64,000 bases of DNA from Klebsormidium nitens (Eukaryota; Streptophyta; Klebsormidiophyceae; Klebsormidiales; Klebsormidiaceae). How positions within the stretch are numbered: position 1 is the first letter of the stretch; each line of letters opens with the position of its first letter. The translations under genes and the position numbers were made by a program. The notes under the pieces are model-generated. The model was not told the DNA's origin, made no database searches, and worked only from the letters and a program-made list of their open reading frames with translations. Positions 34,316-46,208 of this stretch are shown here, in pieces. The DNA lies in contig DF237405.1 of assembly GCA_000708835.1 (NCBI GenBank), forward strand, positions 1-64,000, written 5' to 3'.

Positions 34316-37300
34316 ATGAGCGACTTAGCCACAGCAATGGACCCCGATCAGGTGTACCTCTTCAGGATTAGTGTGGACGTCAGGAACTTCCGAGCTCTTA
34401 GAAGGTTGCCCCTGCCTGTGGCTGCCATCTATGTCAAGGTCCTCTTCCCAAGGGAGATTGTGCAACTGGCAGCAGAGGGCACAGCCAAGCAGCCAGGTAC
34501 GAGAGCAAGCCCGTGCATCCCCCAGGTGCATTGGTCAAATAGAGAATTCTCGCAAATTTCCTTCACATTTGCTTCGCTTGCAGGGCGCTTTTTTGGCAAT
34601 ACCTCAAAGCAGAAAATTATGGTCCCAGTTAATGGTGACATGTGTCGCCTTCTTTGTGCAGGCGCCAGCGTCGCTGCCCTCACAGCTCCACTCCGGACGC
34701 ACCCCCCTCAGGAGGTGGCGCGGCAGACAGAGGTGGCCCTGACGAATGGCTTTGTTGCCCTGGAGCTGCCTGCCACTATCCTGGCCATGGCAACAGCACT
34801 GGCCAGGGGGGCAAAGCTGGTGGCGGAGGTGAGACCCGCATGCCACACAGCCACCTCGCCATGGAGGAGACGCCACCAGGGTGGCTTGAAGAGCAAGTCA
34901 GGCAGTGCATGGTGCACCCTGCTACAACACTAACGGCAAGCTGGGAGGGTCTACAGCTGCGGAACTTATAACAGCCCAACTTGCAGGCCTGCACCTCCAA
35001 GCCACGGTCTTCTGATTCTTCTTCCTTAAGGGTTAACATAGGACGACGTTTGCCATTTCCTTATGAGAATCTCAGGCTACTGCGATCAAGCCAGATCAAT
35101 AGAGCTGATGTCAGAAGGCCACTTTGCCACACTCCGTTCAACCCTTCCTCGCGGTCAGCCCCCCACCTTCACCCTGCATCAGGTATACCACCGCGACCGC
35201 TACACTGCGGACCGTCTCCTGGGGCGTGGCACCGTCCCCCTGGCTGCGCTGCTGGAGGAGCCGTGGCTGGACGGCTACGTCCCCATGCTGGCCAGCAAGG
35301 CCGTGCGCACGCAGCGCGGGACCCCGCCCGCCATGGAGCGCGTCGCAGTGGGCAGCCTGCGCCTCGTGCTGCTCATTGAGGAGCTGGGGCCAGCAGTGGG
35401 GCCGGCCCGTGTCAAGCGGCGCTCGGAGGCGGCCATTCGGCCCGAGGTGCCGCCGTCGGCAGCAGAGGACCTGCCGTGGCCCGAGGCGGAAGGTGGGGTG
35501 GAGTTACCAGAGTATGCGGGCAGTGTGTATGCGTCAGATGCAGAGGAGAAGCAGGAGGGGGGAAGCGCAGCATGGGCGAGCACGCCAGGCAGCCGGCCAG
35601 CGGCGCTGGCAAGGGACCAGGATGCGAACGGGGAGGGTCGGGAAGAAGTCGAACGGAGGGTGCTTACTGATGAGGTTTTTGGTGAAGCGGCGGAGTTACG
35701 CAAGGAGGTACAAGGGGGCAGTGGCCTTGAGCCAGAAGCCAAGGTAGTGGCCGAAGCAAGTGGGCTCAACGGGATCGAAAGAACAGAGGGGGACCCGGAT
35801 ACGCTGGAGCAAAGGGCGCAGCGACCAGTTTCCCGCTCGGCAACCCCAACGGAGGTCAGGATTCAGGACAGAAGGATAGGGGAGAGCGGAAGGGCAGAGT
35901 CTGATGGGGTCGAAGCGGCTGCAACAGGCAGCAGGGCAGACGGTGAGGGGCAAGACGCTGTGCTAAATGGGGGGAACCATGGAGCGGGGACGCCGGCAGG
36001 CATCCGGGAAGGGGCAGAGTATGAGGCAGCGTGGGCACTGGAGATGTGGAAGAGGAGCGAGGTAAGTGGCGCAAGCAGGGCCAGTGGCAACCGACACGTA
36101 TGCCAGCAGGCTGATCAGAAGTCACAGACCCAAGGACACGTTCTACTAAGCACGCTGCACATGCTGGAACCTGTTCAATATTCCGGTCAAAATTCGAGAT
36201 GATGTTTAGACCCTCGAATACGATTGCTGCATGGAGCTTGGATTTGGAAGGCGTGCTGTTTTGGCTTCTGCAAGTTGTTTTTCATCTCTTAGGGCCTCAC
36301 AATGTTTGCTATGCTACAGAGGCGTTTCAGAGCCCACCCCAGCTTCTCCAAGCTGTGGTGGTTGGACATTGACACTGGTGTGCTTTGAAGCAGACTCTCC
36401 GATGTGACGCCACCACCGTGTGCAGGAGTCAAAATTCATGGCCGAGCTTAAGGAGCGGGAGGCGGCGAGGATGGCAGCTCTAGAAGAGGAGTGGAAGAAG
36501 CGGGAAAAGGAAAGGGTGAGCCTGCTCTTCCAGTTTACCTTGAGGCTTTTTTTCATGGGCTGGTGCTCAGCTGAAAATCTTCTTCTAACAAAGGATCACC
36601 GAATCGAGTGTCTGTCTAGGTTGAACCGGTGATTCTAAGTATACAAGGTAGAAGGCTGGCTGCCTCTATCATGTGTAACGATTCATGAATGCTTGGCAGC
36701 CTGCTCGACGTCATCAGCTTTAGCCCCGCAGCCGGGATCCGCATGCATCAAGAAATGCCCATCACCCTGCTGAGGCCCTTGAACCTGCTGATATGCAATA
36801 CGGAACGATTTTGAACTTCAATTCCGAGGACAATCTATGGCAATGCTCTCTGATTGCAGTCGCTTGTTGCAGTGCATTGAAGTTTGCTTGTAGCTGTAGT
36901 GGTCAGTGCGCTTGCTGGCGTGCAGGTGGCGGAGGTGGCGGCGGTGCGCGCGGAGCACGCTGTGCTGGGGGCCAAGCTGGAGGAGCAGCTGGCCAGCCTG
37001 GCGGGGCGCGAGAAGAAGCTGCTGGCCGCCGAGGAGGCCGCGTCCACCAGGAGGGAGGCCCTCGAACGGGACCACGCGCACAGGACCGCCGATGCCAAGG
37101 TGGGCCACGTGGCAGGAATGGTCGAGGAAAGGACGATGGACGCGCGACCCCGAGAGTGGGAGCTTGGAACATGCGACTTCCGCGTGCGTGATGATTGTAA
37201 AGAAGGGGGCTCGTTGTTAGAAACTTGCTCCTTGACTGATTGAGTGCAGCAGACGTAGATATATTCCTGCTCTTTCCTCGACTGGCCGCTGAAGTGTCCA

Positions 37301-39396
37301 GTGTGCCGCCCTGCCAGGCTGCCATCAAGCGGTTGAAGGAGGAGTGCGAGCACCAGCTGCAGCTGGAGCGCAGCCGCTACGAAGAGCTGGCGCGCCAGAA
37401 GAAGGGTGAGCACCAACGGGGCCTGGGATGGAGTCAAAAGGGTTTCTCCACAGCCGTGGCACTAGCTCGTCGACTGGGTTGTGTTCGTAGTAGAGAAGGG
37501 TGCTTGATGAAGGTGTTGAAGCATACTTTTCTGCCGAGAATCCAAGCTGTCGAGGGCAACAAGTACGCTGATCATCTCCCTCAAAAGTTCCAACGAAAAA
37601 GTCTTGAGGAACTTCCAGTTACACGAAGGTACAGCATGGTCCGCTTTCGATCAAGAGCCGGTGCTTTCGGGAACTCCTTTGCCCCTGCGTTCGGACGTCG
37701 AGCAGCACAAATCCACAGAGCCGGCCCATGCCCAACACTGCATCTCCTGAGCCCCCAGAGCCGCCAGAAGTGCAGAGACTTGAAAGGCGGCCACCGCTCG
37801 GTCCTGAGACACCAACTTAAGGCTTGATTGTTTTGCTCCAGGACTAGAAGAGCGCCTGTCGGCGACGGAGGCTGCCCGCGCCCGCCTGGAGCGCGAGTTT
37901 GCGGAGCATCGCGCGGCGCAGCGGGGCACTCCGGAGGCGGAGCTGGCGGCGCAGGTGGTGGCGCTGCAGCAGAAGAACCTGGACCTGCAGCGCAGCGCCG
38001 AGAAGGCGACCGCCGCCAAGAAGCAGTACAAGGCGCAGGTGCTGCGCATGGCGCGCGAGCTGGCGGCCATGCACCGGCAGCAAGCCGCGGGTGAGACGGC
38101 GCACCGGCGACCACGGCGGCTCAGCGTCACGAGTATGCAATAGGCAGCGGGAGTATGTGAGAAAGCGGGAGGACAGCGGCTGCGGATTGGTTGAATCATT
38201 TGCCAAGCAATCGTCAAAACGTCGTCACTTTAGATCCGACTTCTGTGTCGACGATTATGTTTGCACCTGAACGTCATCTCGTGCGTGCTTTGGCTGGCCA
38301 ACCACGGGGTGCTTTCCGACGCTCATTCTTCGCTGGACCCACCTCTTGCGGATTGGCCTAGGATAAGTGACGTGTCTCGCGCTCTTCCTCGTGGCTCCTG
38401 GTGACTGACCAGCGTCGCTTACCTGCAGACGAGGCCGCTCGGCTGGCCAAGGAGCGGAGACGGTTGGAAGCACGGGCGCTGGCAAGCACCGCCAAAGAGG
38501 AGGCCGACAGAGCGAGGTAGGCAGTCTCTGCCCTCGCCGCCCATGCACAGCGAGTCCACACATAGGAGTCGACGTTTCAATTAGCAAAGGCGGCGGCGCT
38601 ATTGAAGTCTTGCAGCTCTCTGGCAGTGCGTCACGGCTTCACTGCCGATGGAATTCGACCTCTACTCGACTTCTCGTTTCTTGATTACGGGTCGTTGTTA
38701 TGCTGTGTACAAGTACGGCCGATGACTTGCCCGGACAGGATGTGCTGTGTTGGACCCCACGTTCCCCCTCCGTGCAGGGACGAGCGATTGGAGCTGGTAG
38801 CGATCAAGGAGCAGCTGGCGCGCCTCCAGGACCAGGAGCAGGCGTCGGCCGCAGCCACGGCGGCCGCGCTGCGGGCCCTGGCTCTCGACCGAGTGGTCAG
38901 CGGCGACGAGGCGGAGCGCGCAGCAGGGAGCCAGCGCCGCAAGAAGCAACCGGCTGCGGCAGGGGCCCCAGGCACCGCGAGGAGGAGAAAGCAGCCCCCT
39001 CGAACCCGAAAGGAAGGGCAAGTGGACGCTTTGGAAGCCGCTGAAGCGAAGCTGCGGAGAGGCTCGGTGAGGCGGGAGGAGCAAGCGAACGAAATGAGCG
39101 GGAGCGACAGTGGGATGCGGGAAAAGGGGATCGACTGGCCAGCGCTTCAACCCGTGGATGATCCCCCAGACGAGGCACGTTGCAAAGACGAAGTAGATGC
39201 CCCAGCTTTTGTCGGCACCATGTCTCAGGAAGAACTTCGAGTAAAGTCGCTTAGAATACCGGACCAAGACGTTATCCGGTTGCTTCGGGAGCGGGCAGCA
39301 CTTCTACGAACTGGAGTTTATCAAAGGGGCGACAAAGTGATAATCGCGCTTGAAAAGGAAATTGAGAAACGAAGTGGTGAGAAGCATGAAGTCTGA
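34316..39396 (+). CDS. CEP120: CEP120 homologue (centriole elongation factor), short N-terminus
   Basis: Coiled-coil C2 protein needed for centriole assembly and elongation in animals; I understand the Chlamydomonas counterpart to be the basal-body protein UNI2. Nine exons: 34316-34496, 34662-34828, 35183-36061, 36426-36515, 36926-37099, 37318-37405, 37842-38090, 38429-38516 and 38778-39396; 2535 nt, 844 residues. Residues ~10-190 match the last (C2C) domain of CEP120, from VYLFRISVDVRNFRALRRLP to VAVGSLRLVLLIEELGP. An acidic low-complexity region follows to ~390. The coiled coil begins EYEAAWALEMWKR, AALEEEWKKREKER and continues through AIKRLKEECEHQLQLER, AKKQYKAQVLRMAREL and LELVAIKEQLARLQDQEQ. 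The C-terminus VIRLLRERAALLRTGVY is a CEP120 signature. A TGA stands directly before the ATG, in frame. The first two C2 domains of animal CEP120 are absent. Confidence 0.88.
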
Positions 39397-40185
39397 GCGA
39401 ATTCTTTCCCTGAGTTTCTCCCTACATTACTGGTCTACACTGGAGCTCTCGTGCTTTCTTTAAGTTGCGCAATCCTGCATATCGTCATTTGTCCGCGCAT
39501 TTGTGTCAGTCGCTTGGGACCAAATCGTTGTGAGCAGGCATATTTGATAACTAGGATCTGGTGCACTTTTCTATGTATGTAAAGGAGATTCGATTCTTAA
39601 GCTTTGTATCCCTTGCAAGATAGAGGCCCGGCCATGTGCTGCACCAAGCACTTGCAGGTATGCAGTCATATCCAGAAACCAGACATACCCCTTCCGTATC
39701 GCATGAAGGCATATGGAGCACGGCTCAGTAGTATTGCATCATTCATGATGTAGCTATTTAGCGGGCTTTGGCGGCCCACATCATTGAAAGCTAAAAGTGG
39801 ATTAGCATGCTGATAGTTTAAGATATCGAGGATAAGGTATACAATTGCATAGCATTATGCAGCTCTAATCAAAAAAGTAAGGCAAAATGAGCGCACCTCT
39901 TCATATATATCTAATCAAATCGATCGCAATGCACTTGAGGGATTCAGAATGGCCTAACGTGCGGCAGCGAGCTCAGTCCGACTGGACTTTTGTATGAAGA
40001 CGGTCTTCATACAGGCTCCGGCGACAGATGCGAAACTAGTACGGGTATTGTCTTCCAACACACTCACATACGTAACTCCTAGCAACTTCTGCAATGCTTC
40101 CCTTCTTTCTTCCGACTTGCTGTTACTTGCACACACTGCTACAATACCATCTTCTGCAGCAACTTCGCAAACAATATTTTTCAGC
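39397..40185. other. 3'-3' intergenic region
   Basis: About 790 bp between convergent genes, AT-rich, no gene seen. It contains the CEP120 TGTAA signal at 39578-39582. Confidence 0.45.
39578..39582 (+). terminator. Poly(A) signal TGTAA, CEP120 gene
   Basis: TGTAA 182 nt after the CEP120 stop codon. Confidence 0.45.
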
Positions 40186-41656
40186 CTACTTGCCTGCATG
40201 ACTCTTCTTTTTTTTCTTGGACTTGGACTTGTGGTGATCAGATCTATGCTCGTTGCCTTCTGCAGAATGAAAGGAAGGAATTGCATGAAGTCTATGCACA
40301 GACAATTGAAAAATAATCTTTCTCATGCACAAAGAGCACACTGCCGATTATCAGCACATGGGAGAATTTAAAGCAATAGGATGCTTATACTTCTGAGGTA
40401 TGCTCTGGTAGTATGCACGCACAGAGATGTCCCACATTCAGAACTGCCACCATCGTTGAGGTTCCAATTGCCTGTTGACATCCATAGATGTTGCTGACAC
40501 GAGAACTATATAAGTTGATGCGGTTGCTTATAAGTTGATGCACTCTTGCAACCTTACCTTGACCATTGCTCCCCTTCGTTTCTTTTGGTGAGATTGCAAC
40601 TGACGGCACTGGTTCAGATGATGAAGACGGTGCAGACTCCGTTGTAGCCGCCAGCACGGGGCGTGCTCTGGTATCCAGGGCGCGGGACTGTTCTTGCTTC
40701 CCAGATGCAGGAAGCTGTACATGTACAGCTTGATCCTCTCCACTGCTTGTTCTCGCTGCAGCTGCATGAGAATTTTCCGCTTCATGCCCTGCCACTGCAG
40801 AAGGCTCCTTTGGCGTCTCCAGTGCCTTGGGTGCATCGAGGGACTGTTTCTTCGAGGGCTGCGCGACCACTTTGCCAGGTGCTTCTGTCCCCTTAGCAAC
40901 AGCAGAACCATCAACTGGCTTCTCCGCAGGCTTCTTGGCTGGTGCAACTTCCAACTTCTTTGCAATGTGATCTGCTGACTTCTTCGGAGAGCTTACAGGA
41001 AGCTTCTTGGGAGACACTACTGCGGGTTTTTTTGGGGGATCTGCGCTCACAGATATTGTGAGAGGTTGGCTCTTAGGCTTGCCCAAGGCTGGGTTTGCCG
41101 CCTTTGTTGCTGATGGTTTGGAGCTAGGAACATCTACATCTTGTGCCGTCAAGTTCCCTGACTGTTTAGCCTGCATGCTCTCCTCACCATTGCCCTGGGT
41201 TGAAAGGTTGGCTTGGGTTGGTGAAAACAGCGACCTTTTCTGATGATCAATGTCACTTTGAAAACCCGTTCCTGAGCATCTTCCCTGGTCTGGAAGAGCA
41301 TCCTGATCGGATGACTCATGCTTCTCTTCACTTTTCTTAGCCACTTCCGCACTCCGATCTTCCTCTACATGCTTGCATGCAGGATCAGATGCCTTGTCTG
41401 AAGGCAATTGAGCTCCTGATGCTGGTGTCACAACGTGCTTCTCAGTGGTGGTGCAATCAACCGGTTCCCCCTTCCCAATGCTAACCTCACTGCTTTGCCC
41501 TGGATCCACCTTCCACTGGTTATACCTTACATACAGGACATAGAGCAGGACTGGTGGGACGTAGACAGGCGAGAAGATCAATAAAGCTGGCCAAAAGATG
41601 CAGATCAGGACTCCAGCCAAAAGCCAGTGTTCTTGCATAAGTTTGACAACCTCCAT
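40186..41656 (-). CDS. Unrecognised Lys/Pro-rich protein with one N-terminal hydrophobic region
   Basis: Two exons in this model, 41656-40558 and 40259-40186, joined at AAG|GTAAGG and CTGCAG; 390 residues. Residues ~12-43 are hydrophobic (LLAGVLICIFWPALLIF then PVYVPPVLLYVLYV) and could form a membrane hairpin or one long anchor. The rest is polar and low complexity. A central stretch is rich in PKK and AKKP units, resembling histone-H1-like tails, followed by Ala/Glu/Ser-rich sequence. The C-terminus is strongly basic (HHKSKSKKKKKSHAGK). A TGTGCAG stands directly before the ATG, so an upstream 5' exon, perhaps coding, is possible. No family or function is recognised. It could tether nucleic acid or acidic partners to a membrane, but that is only a guess from charge. 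Confidence 0.6.
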
Positions 41657-42571
41657 CTGCACATGGCGAATCGTGAAACGTAAGCATTGGGCCTCCGTTT
41701 CTAAAGATCTTGGTGGTGTCTCAAAAGGTCTGATGCACTAAAGTCCTTTTTACATTGCCAATTTGCGAGCCAGTCTTGATTGCATCTCTCAAGAATGGAT
41801 CGCGCAAGCAAGCCTCGGCAATTCACTGTTGCAAGAATGAAACATCAGAGGACCCTCACATGAAAAAGGTGGTGGGACAGGGAGGGTACATGAAAATGTC
41901 GTACAGATTGCATGCAAAGCTGCCTTCGCATGTTTAAAGGAAAGACGCCTTGGACCTCGAACAGCACGAAGGCTCACCTTTGGGCAACACACAATGGCCG
42001 CTCCTTCCAACAAGCTCTTCTGCATAGGATTTACCTAGGGAGATATTCTGGCGTTTGCACCCTCTTGTCATTGACAAAATTCGCGTCATGAAATGCAGCT
42101 CTGTGCGACATGGTGACTCAGCATGTTGGCTGGTTGCCCGGACTGGCGCCAAACTCAAATGCATCTCCTGCATTGTCCGATCGGACGACTGGGAATCATT
42201 ATCAAAGAAACACGTCAGCACATCGAAGGGCCTCGGCAGAATTTTGCAAAGGGATAAACTTTAATAGTAATAAGGAACTTAAGGTACACGAGTACGGGTG
42301 GGGTTAGTTTGGTGGTTAGGGTGGGTTCGGGTGCGGAGCAGGTCATTTTGTCCTTAGGGTTTTAGTGTTGGTTAAGCCGAGACATTGAGTACTTTCAGTA
42401 CCTAAGATCCTTGTACTACCTACTAAAGTTTATGGTTATGAATTTTGCCCTGCGCATTGATCGCCGCTGCTGCGCAGTGCATTGCCAGGGAAGAGCTTTT
42501 AGGGTTTGCTTCAATACGGTAGATCCACTTTGGTGCGGCACCAAAGCAAAGGTCCAAGGAGGGAAGGGGCC
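41657..42571. promoter_or_regulatory. Shared divergent promoter region with an inserted element
   Basis: 915 bp between divergent starts. It carries the MITE-like element D at 42254-42433. Open frames on both strands look incidental, although a 5' exon of the Lys/Pro-rich gene may lie here. Confidence 0.45.
42254..42433. mobile_element. MITE-like element D with CCCTAA-rich core
   Basis: About 180 bp bounded by imperfect inverted repeats of 34-36 bp: 42254-42287, starting ATAAACTTTAATAG, and 42398-42433. Both arms end inward at GTACCTTA/GTACCTAA-like words. The interior, read on the minus strand, matches the interior of element C (1448-1647) over roughly 80-90 bp. Shared words include ACCTGCTCCGCACCC, ACCCACCCTAA and CCAAACTAACC. 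The terminal repeats of the two copies differ apart from an AATAGTAA word. It ends 138 bp upstream of the WDR12 start codon. Confidence 0.65.
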
Positions 42572-45500
42572 ATGGATGCTATGGGGGGCGAGGAGCGGCA
42601 GGTGCAAGTACGTTTTGTCACAAAACTTCCCGAAGAGTATAGGGTTACCAACGCATCCTTTGCTGTTCCTGCAAGATTGACCCGTTATGGACTCTCGGAG
42701 GTCATCAATAGCCTGCTAAGCACAGGTAAGCCGTCATGAAGTCCGCTTTCAATAAGGCAGAAAATCCTGCTGCAGAAACGTTGCCTGCGATGGTGTGAGG
42801 TTGAGGTCTGCCAGCATGTTGTTCCTGGTGGCCACCACAAGCCCCCGAGCAACACCACTAATATAGTACTTGCTTGCTACTGTTTCTCAAAACAACTTCG
42901 GCCAACTCCCTGTACAGAAAAGCTGAGGCCGTTTGACTTCCTCGTTGGCGGGGAGCTGCTCAGGACCTCTCTGGAGAGCTTGCTTGTCTCCAAGAAACTT
43001 TCAGCGGTGAGTTATTGTCTTTGGTTACCGAGATGCCTAAGCCTTGACATGATGGAGAACCCGCTGCAAAACGCACATTGCTGACCACATTGCCATTCTC
43101 TGAAGAGCGATCTAAGAATGCAACACTGATCTGGCTGCAGGAAACCACTCTAACGATCGAGTACATTCCTGCGGTTGGACTGCCCAAGCCAGTCTCAAGC
43201 CATGTCCACGACGATTGGGTCAGCGCAATCAATGGAACTTCCCCTGAGTGAGTGGGCCCTGTGGTGCACCACCGCAGCATCGGGCGCTCTTGGCATAATG
43301 TTCACCTTAAGGTCCCTTTTGAAAGATGGTAATGGTGGGGTGCAATGTTCAATTACGCTTCTTGCGGTGATTGGGTTTCTCGGTCTGTGAAGGCAGCTGA
43401 GTGGTGGTGTGCATAAAGGGGTGGTAGCGGCTTCAATCTATGGTAGATCAGAAAAGTCCTTGGTGCGCTTTGGCCTCTGAACAACTGTGTCTGACCTTGT
43501 GACTTTGGTCTGCGCAGTGTGCTCGTAAGTGGCTGTTACGATGGTGTTGCAAGGTAAGGCACTTACAAGTCTCAGATGCCAACACATATAGAGAGAGTTG
43601 TTATGCCCTATCGTTAATTGGATGTCTTTATATTTGTCCCAGTTTGATCATGGTGCTTATGTACTTTGTTTTTCTTTTCATTGGACCATGAGACTAAATC
43701 ATCTACGCATCCTGCCAGGTTATGGAGTTCGTCAGGGGAGGCTCTTACCTCATTACAGGGGCATTCCGATGCAATCACCTCCACCGCGGTCATACCACGG
43801 GCATCGGGCTCATGTGATGTCATAACAGCATCAAAGGACAGGACACTTCGAGTGTGGCAGGTGCGTAGTACGGTATTGTGATTCTCACTCACCACTTTCC
43901 GATATTCATCATCTGGGTGAGCAGAATTTCAGTGCCTTGTCAAGAAAGTAAACGGAGGGGCAGGACAATGATGTGCACCGATCGCACAAAAAATGGCCTC
44001 AGGTTGTTGCAGTACTCCATGGCTGCAAAAGCTACACAGAACTTGAGGCCGGAAAATGTGTCACGGTTGTTTCTTCAAAGCTCACTCTCTAAGAGACAGT
44101 TTATGCTGTGCCAATGCTTGCTGCTACCACAGATCTGTCTGTCAAGCTTGCCAATTGAAGAGGATGCTGAGGGTGACCTCAACAAATTGAACAGCCAGTC
44201 CACGGTGGTCGACTCATCTACTTGTCACGTGTCCTTTATAGGTAAAAGGAACTGATTCACAACCCTCGGGTGACCTTCATCAAGTGCTACGAGGTCATAG
44301 TGCAGCAATCCAGTCTGTGGTCGCCAGTCCGTCAGGGAATGAGGTAAGTCCACTTCAAAGCAACCGGTTGTTCTATTCTTTAGCAATTGTCAACCGTAAG
44401 CATGGCTTCCTCGTTGCTGCCATGCTTTGAAAGCGTTCCCGACGTTGAGCCCCATATCCAGCCCCCTGTTCGTCAGGGTACCCAAAACTCTTCTAGAGGT
44501 CCGTTCATCAGGTTACCAAAGTTCTTTGTCATCTGGAACGCAATGGCACTGTCAATGTTTCTCAATGATAGTTTGGCCTTGTGGCTTCGACCCTTAGGGT
44601 AGCATCCAGTCAGGGCATACTGAATTGACCCCTTACTGGTGGTTCTGGCTGGATGTCGAGCCCTTGCGAATTCATGCGTGACAGTCTTGGCCTCATCTAA
44701 TATGGTGAACCCACTTCTTGCAGGTGGCTTCGGGGTCCTGGGACACGACCATCAAGGTGTGGTCTGTTAGTAGAGACGCTGAAGATGGGGGCAGTGCGCC
44801 CAAGAGACAAAGAGTCGAGGACAGTGGGGCAGCCCCTGCCGGGGAGCAGGAGGCCAGAGAGGCGCGGGTCACGCTGGAGGGTCACTCGCAGTGCGTTTCA
44901 GCGGTGGACTGGTCTCGAGCTGACACAATCCACTCCGCGTCGTGGGACCATTCCGTTAGAACCTGGGACGTGCAAGCGGCAGTCAACACAAGCACCATTG
45001 TGAGCCCTCTGACCAGGCCTGGATGCGGTGTTGCTGGTGGTTGCAGCTTGCGTTCTAGAGATCGAGTGGGCCGAAAAATCACACCTTGCTGGAGCCTTGC
45101 TGGAGCTAACCGGCCCATCAGAAGAATCCTCACTTCAGGAAAAATATCTTGGTTCGTTCCCATCTATAATTGATGGGATCATTGCCAGGACTTTAGTCAG
45201 CAGATAGAGAAGTGATACAGGCATCTAAGAACTGGTGAAGCTACCATGCTGATTCGTTTTCTGTGTTGGATTGTAGGGAGCTGTCGGAGCTAACACGCTT
45301 GATTCACTTTGCAGACTGGTAGCAAAGTCATCCTGGCCCTAAGCGTGGGAGGTGAAGGCGGGGCTTTGCTGGCAACAGGGGGAGCAGACCCAGCCATTCG
45401 AATCTGGGATTCACGAGATTCAAGTGAGCACTGGACTCGCTTTCTTTGCACATTGGTATCGAACATCAGCAGCGGTTCTCACAGCAAACCGACTGTCCTG

Positions 45501-46208
45501 ACATGTACTACTCCTGTCCACCTGAGCCTTGACATTCCGTGCATTCATCCCTGGCAGGTTCTACTGGTTCTGCGATCCAGTTGCTATCGCACAAAGGCTG
45601 GATAACGGCGGTGAAATGGTGAGCTAGCCTTCTTTCGATGCTTGTCACCGCTCGTGTCTACACAGTCTGCTTATCCTCGGGTATCTGCTGTCTCTTTTTG
45701 AACAGCACGTAAGACTGGGAAGGATGCTCTTGTACAATTTCTGTGCTGATTGCAGACTCATTATTGAATGTTCATGACTTTCAGGACGTCTTGGCTTCTC
45801 ACTTTCTGAATTGTTTGGAAGCATTGGAAGCACGTGGCAGAGTTCCAATTCCCATGCTGCACGCAGGCACAAGACCAGAACACACCAGTTGCTCTCCACT
45901 TCGCATGATGGCACCGTCAAGATGTGGGACGTTCGGAGTAAAGTACCTCTGCATACTGTACAGGCGCACACTGTTAAGGTGAGGGTTTCTTATCATGGTC
46001 TACGTTTTCTCCCACACTGATTGAAGTCGAAGATGAAGTTTCACGCTTTGGTCGACAGTGTCCTAAGACTCTGACAACGTCTCTGCATCGAAGTAAACCT
46101 TCTCTGCCTCTATTGCAGGCTCTGTGTGTGGACTGGTTTCAAGAGGCGACAATCGTCAGTGGTGGGGCTGACAATCAGCTCCGTTTTCACGCTCTGGACA
46201 ACCCATAA
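42572..46208 (+). CDS. YTM1: WDR12/YTM1 ribosome biogenesis WD40 protein
   Basis: Subunit of the PeBoW/Nop7 complex (with Pescadillo and BOP1) for 60S maturation in the nucleolus. Eleven exons: 42572-42725, 42918-43006, 43141-43247, 43518-43553, 43719-43860, 44242-44343, 44724-44999, 45315-45423, 45558-45618, 45867-45978 and 46119-46208; 1278 nt, 425 residues (human WDR12 has 423). The N-terminal NLE domain runs QVQVRFVTKLPEEYRVTNAS to FDFLVGGELLRTSLESLL, the part the Rea1/MDN1 AAA-ATPase contacts in other eukaryotes. EYIPAVGLPKP leads into the propeller: HDDWVSAI, SGCYDGVARLW, GHSDAITSTAV, SKDRTLRVW, GHSAAIQSVVASPSGNEV, SGSWDTTIKVWS, GHSQCVSAVDW, SASWDHSVRTWD, GGADPAIRIWD, TSHDGTVKMWDVRS and SGGADNQLRFH. 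A charged insert (DGGSAPKRQRVEDSG) in exon 7 may serve nuclear import. TGTAA lies 200 nt past the stop. Confidence 0.94.

Noticed and set aside
39954-40258. 110-codon minus-strand frame as the C-terminal exon of the Lys/Pro-rich protein in its own frame
   Set aside because: The splice phase from AAG|GTAAGG enters this region in a different frame and stops at 40186 after a lysine-rich tail.
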